Source of the DNA: Candidatus Bathyarchaeota archaeon B26-1 | GTDB taxonomy: Archaea; Thermoproteota; Bathyarchaeia; Bathyarchaeales; B26-1 | Direction of reading: 5' to 3' | NCBI GenBank assembly: GCA_001593925.1 | Contig: LUCD01000052.1 | Location: forward strand, 1 to 13,445 | DNA length: 13,445 bases | Part shown: positions 12,651 through 13,445 of the stretch, piece by piece | Position numbering within the stretch: position 1 is the first letter of the stretch | Layout of the letters: every line of letters begins with the position of its first letter | Notes under the pieces: generated by a model | The model's input: the letters and a program-made list of their open reading frames with translations, nothing else | Told to the model about the DNA's origin: nothing | Database searches by the model: none | Made by a program: the position numbers and the translations under genes

Positions 12651-13445
12651 ATGTTAAGGCTCGGCTTCATAGTGAACCCGATAGCTGGCATGGGGGGAAG
12701 GGTTGGGCTTAAAGGAACCGACGGCGACGCTCTGGAAGAGGCTATTGCTAGAGGGGCTAAACCGGTCTCGCCGAGAAGAGCCGTCGAGTTTCTGAAGAGG
12801 CTCCGAACCTTAGGCTTAGAGTCCTCGCTTAACCTTCTGACTTGTCCGAGGCTCATGGGCGAATGTGAGGCAGAGGAGGCCGGTTTCTCGGCGGAGGTTC
12901 TGCCCATGGAAGTGAAGGAAAGGACGACGGCGGAGGACACGAAGACGGCTGTCCGACTCATGATCAAGAGGGCGGTAAACCTACTCGTCTTCGTCGGAGG
13001 AGACGGGACGGCTAGGGACATCCTCGACGCGATGCGAGAGGCAGGTAGCGTTCCCGTCTTGGGAGTTCCATCCGGCGTCAAGATGTACAGCGGGGTCTTC
13101 GCGGCTAACCCCTCAGACGCGGCGGAGATAGTTGAGGCCGTGATAAAACGTCAAGCCTCCGTGATGGACCTCGAAGTGATGGATATAGACGAGGACGCCT
13201 TCAGGAGGGATAGGCTCTCTATAAGGCTCTACGGATACTTGAAGGGCCCCTATGTCCCCTTGCGCCTCGTTGGAAGTAAACACGTCACCTCAGAAACCTT
13301 GGAGGAATCTGAGAACCAGCTGGCGATAGCCCAGTTCGTGGTGGAGGAGATGGATCCCGAAGGCATATATGTGCTTGGGCCTGGAACGACCGTTAAGAAG
13401 GTTGCTGACCTCCTTGGAGTCGATAAGACCGTTCTCGGAGTCGAC
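12651..13445 (+). CDS. ATP-NAD kinase family protein (COG3199 type), cut by the window end
   Basis: An open frame of 265 codons runs from ATG 12651 off the end of the window. The N-terminus GFIVNPIAGMGGRVGLKG (residues 5-22), the kinase signature FVGGDGTARDIL (114-125, with GGDGT at 116-120) and GVPSGVKMYSGVFAANP (138-154) identify the archaeal branch of the NAD kinase/diacylglycerol kinase fold, which is predicted to phosphorylate NAD with ATP or polyphosphate to make NADP. A further GPGTTVKKVADLLGV segment lies at 243-257, and the C-terminus is missing. An in-frame stop at 12645-12647 fixes the start at or after 12651. GGTG at 12639-12642 lies eight bases upstream. It is divergent from tdh. 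Family membership is clear; the substrate is inferred. Confidence 0.9.
   Translation, partial: MLRLGFIVNPIAGMGGRVGLKGTDGDALEEAIARGAKPVSPRRAVEFLKRLRTLGLESSLNLLTCPRLMGECEAEEAGFSAEVLPMEVKERTTAEDTKTAVRLMIKRAVNLLVFVGGDGTARDILDAMREAGSVPVLGVPSGVKMYSGVFAANPSDAAEIVEAVIKRQASVMDLEVMDIDEDAFRRDRLSIRLYGYLKGPYVPLRLVGSKHVTSETLEESENQLAIAQFVVEEMDPEGIYVLGPGTTVKKVADLLGVDKTVLGVD

Noticed and set aside
12602..13081. Minus-strand open frame of 159 codons at the right end.
   Set aside because: It lies opposite the NAD kinase family gene, whose GGDGT and other motifs show that the plus strand is coding.

Overview
This is an archaeal chromosome fragment. The evidence is an archaeal translocation/transcription/ribosome cluster (SecE, Spt5, L11, L1, L10/P0), the archaea-specific tRNA amidotransferase GatD-GatE, archaeal TATA-box promoters (several well-formed TTTATATA-type elements) and purine-rich GGAGG/GGTGA ribosome binding sites. 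Arg codons are mostly AGG/AGA and the proteins are rich in charged residues, which fits a thermophile. SecE, Spt5 and L10 look most like those of TACK-type archaea (Bathyarchaeia/Nitrososphaeria-like), but the lineage is an inference from memory, not a search.

Layout. Bases 1-2851 (+ strand) hold secE, spt5, rpl11, rpl1 and rpl10, close-packed after a double TATA promoter. A second TATA-like box sits before rpl1. rpl10 is broken by a +1 frameshift at CTT TGA (2281-2286), just after a run of five C. Its product also lacks the usual acidic tail, and rpl12, normally the next gene, is not there.

Bases 2895-5753 hold an uncharacterised cluster. Four related proteins of about 160 residues lie on the minus strand, three in one operon and one apart. 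They share an N-terminal beta/alpha module, a central G-[IV]-[IV]-x-x-[TS]-x-[ED]-G-P motif and a C-terminal winged helix. A fifth winged-helix protein is divergently transcribed between them. The divergent promoter contains three ACGT cores at exactly 11-bp spacing, the outer two inside perfect 12-bp palindromes. This is the most promising candidate for an undescribed system in the window, probably regulatory.

Bases 5860-10148 (minus strand) hold a flavodoxin-like protein, gatE, gatD and a small stand-alone protein resembling EF-Tu domain 2. GatD and GatE together convert Glu-tRNA(Gln) to Gln-tRNA(Gln), so this part continues the translation theme.

Bases 10245-12550 (minus strand) hold kbl and tdh, transcribed tdh first. 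Together they convert L-threonine to glycine plus acetyl-CoA. A divergent gene at 12651 (+ strand), cut by the window end, is an ATP-NAD kinase family protein. The two divergent units share a 109-bp region with a single self-complementary TATATA element.

No rRNA, tRNA, CRISPR, insertion sequence or phage gene was recognised. No gene-free stretch exceeds about 170 bases.
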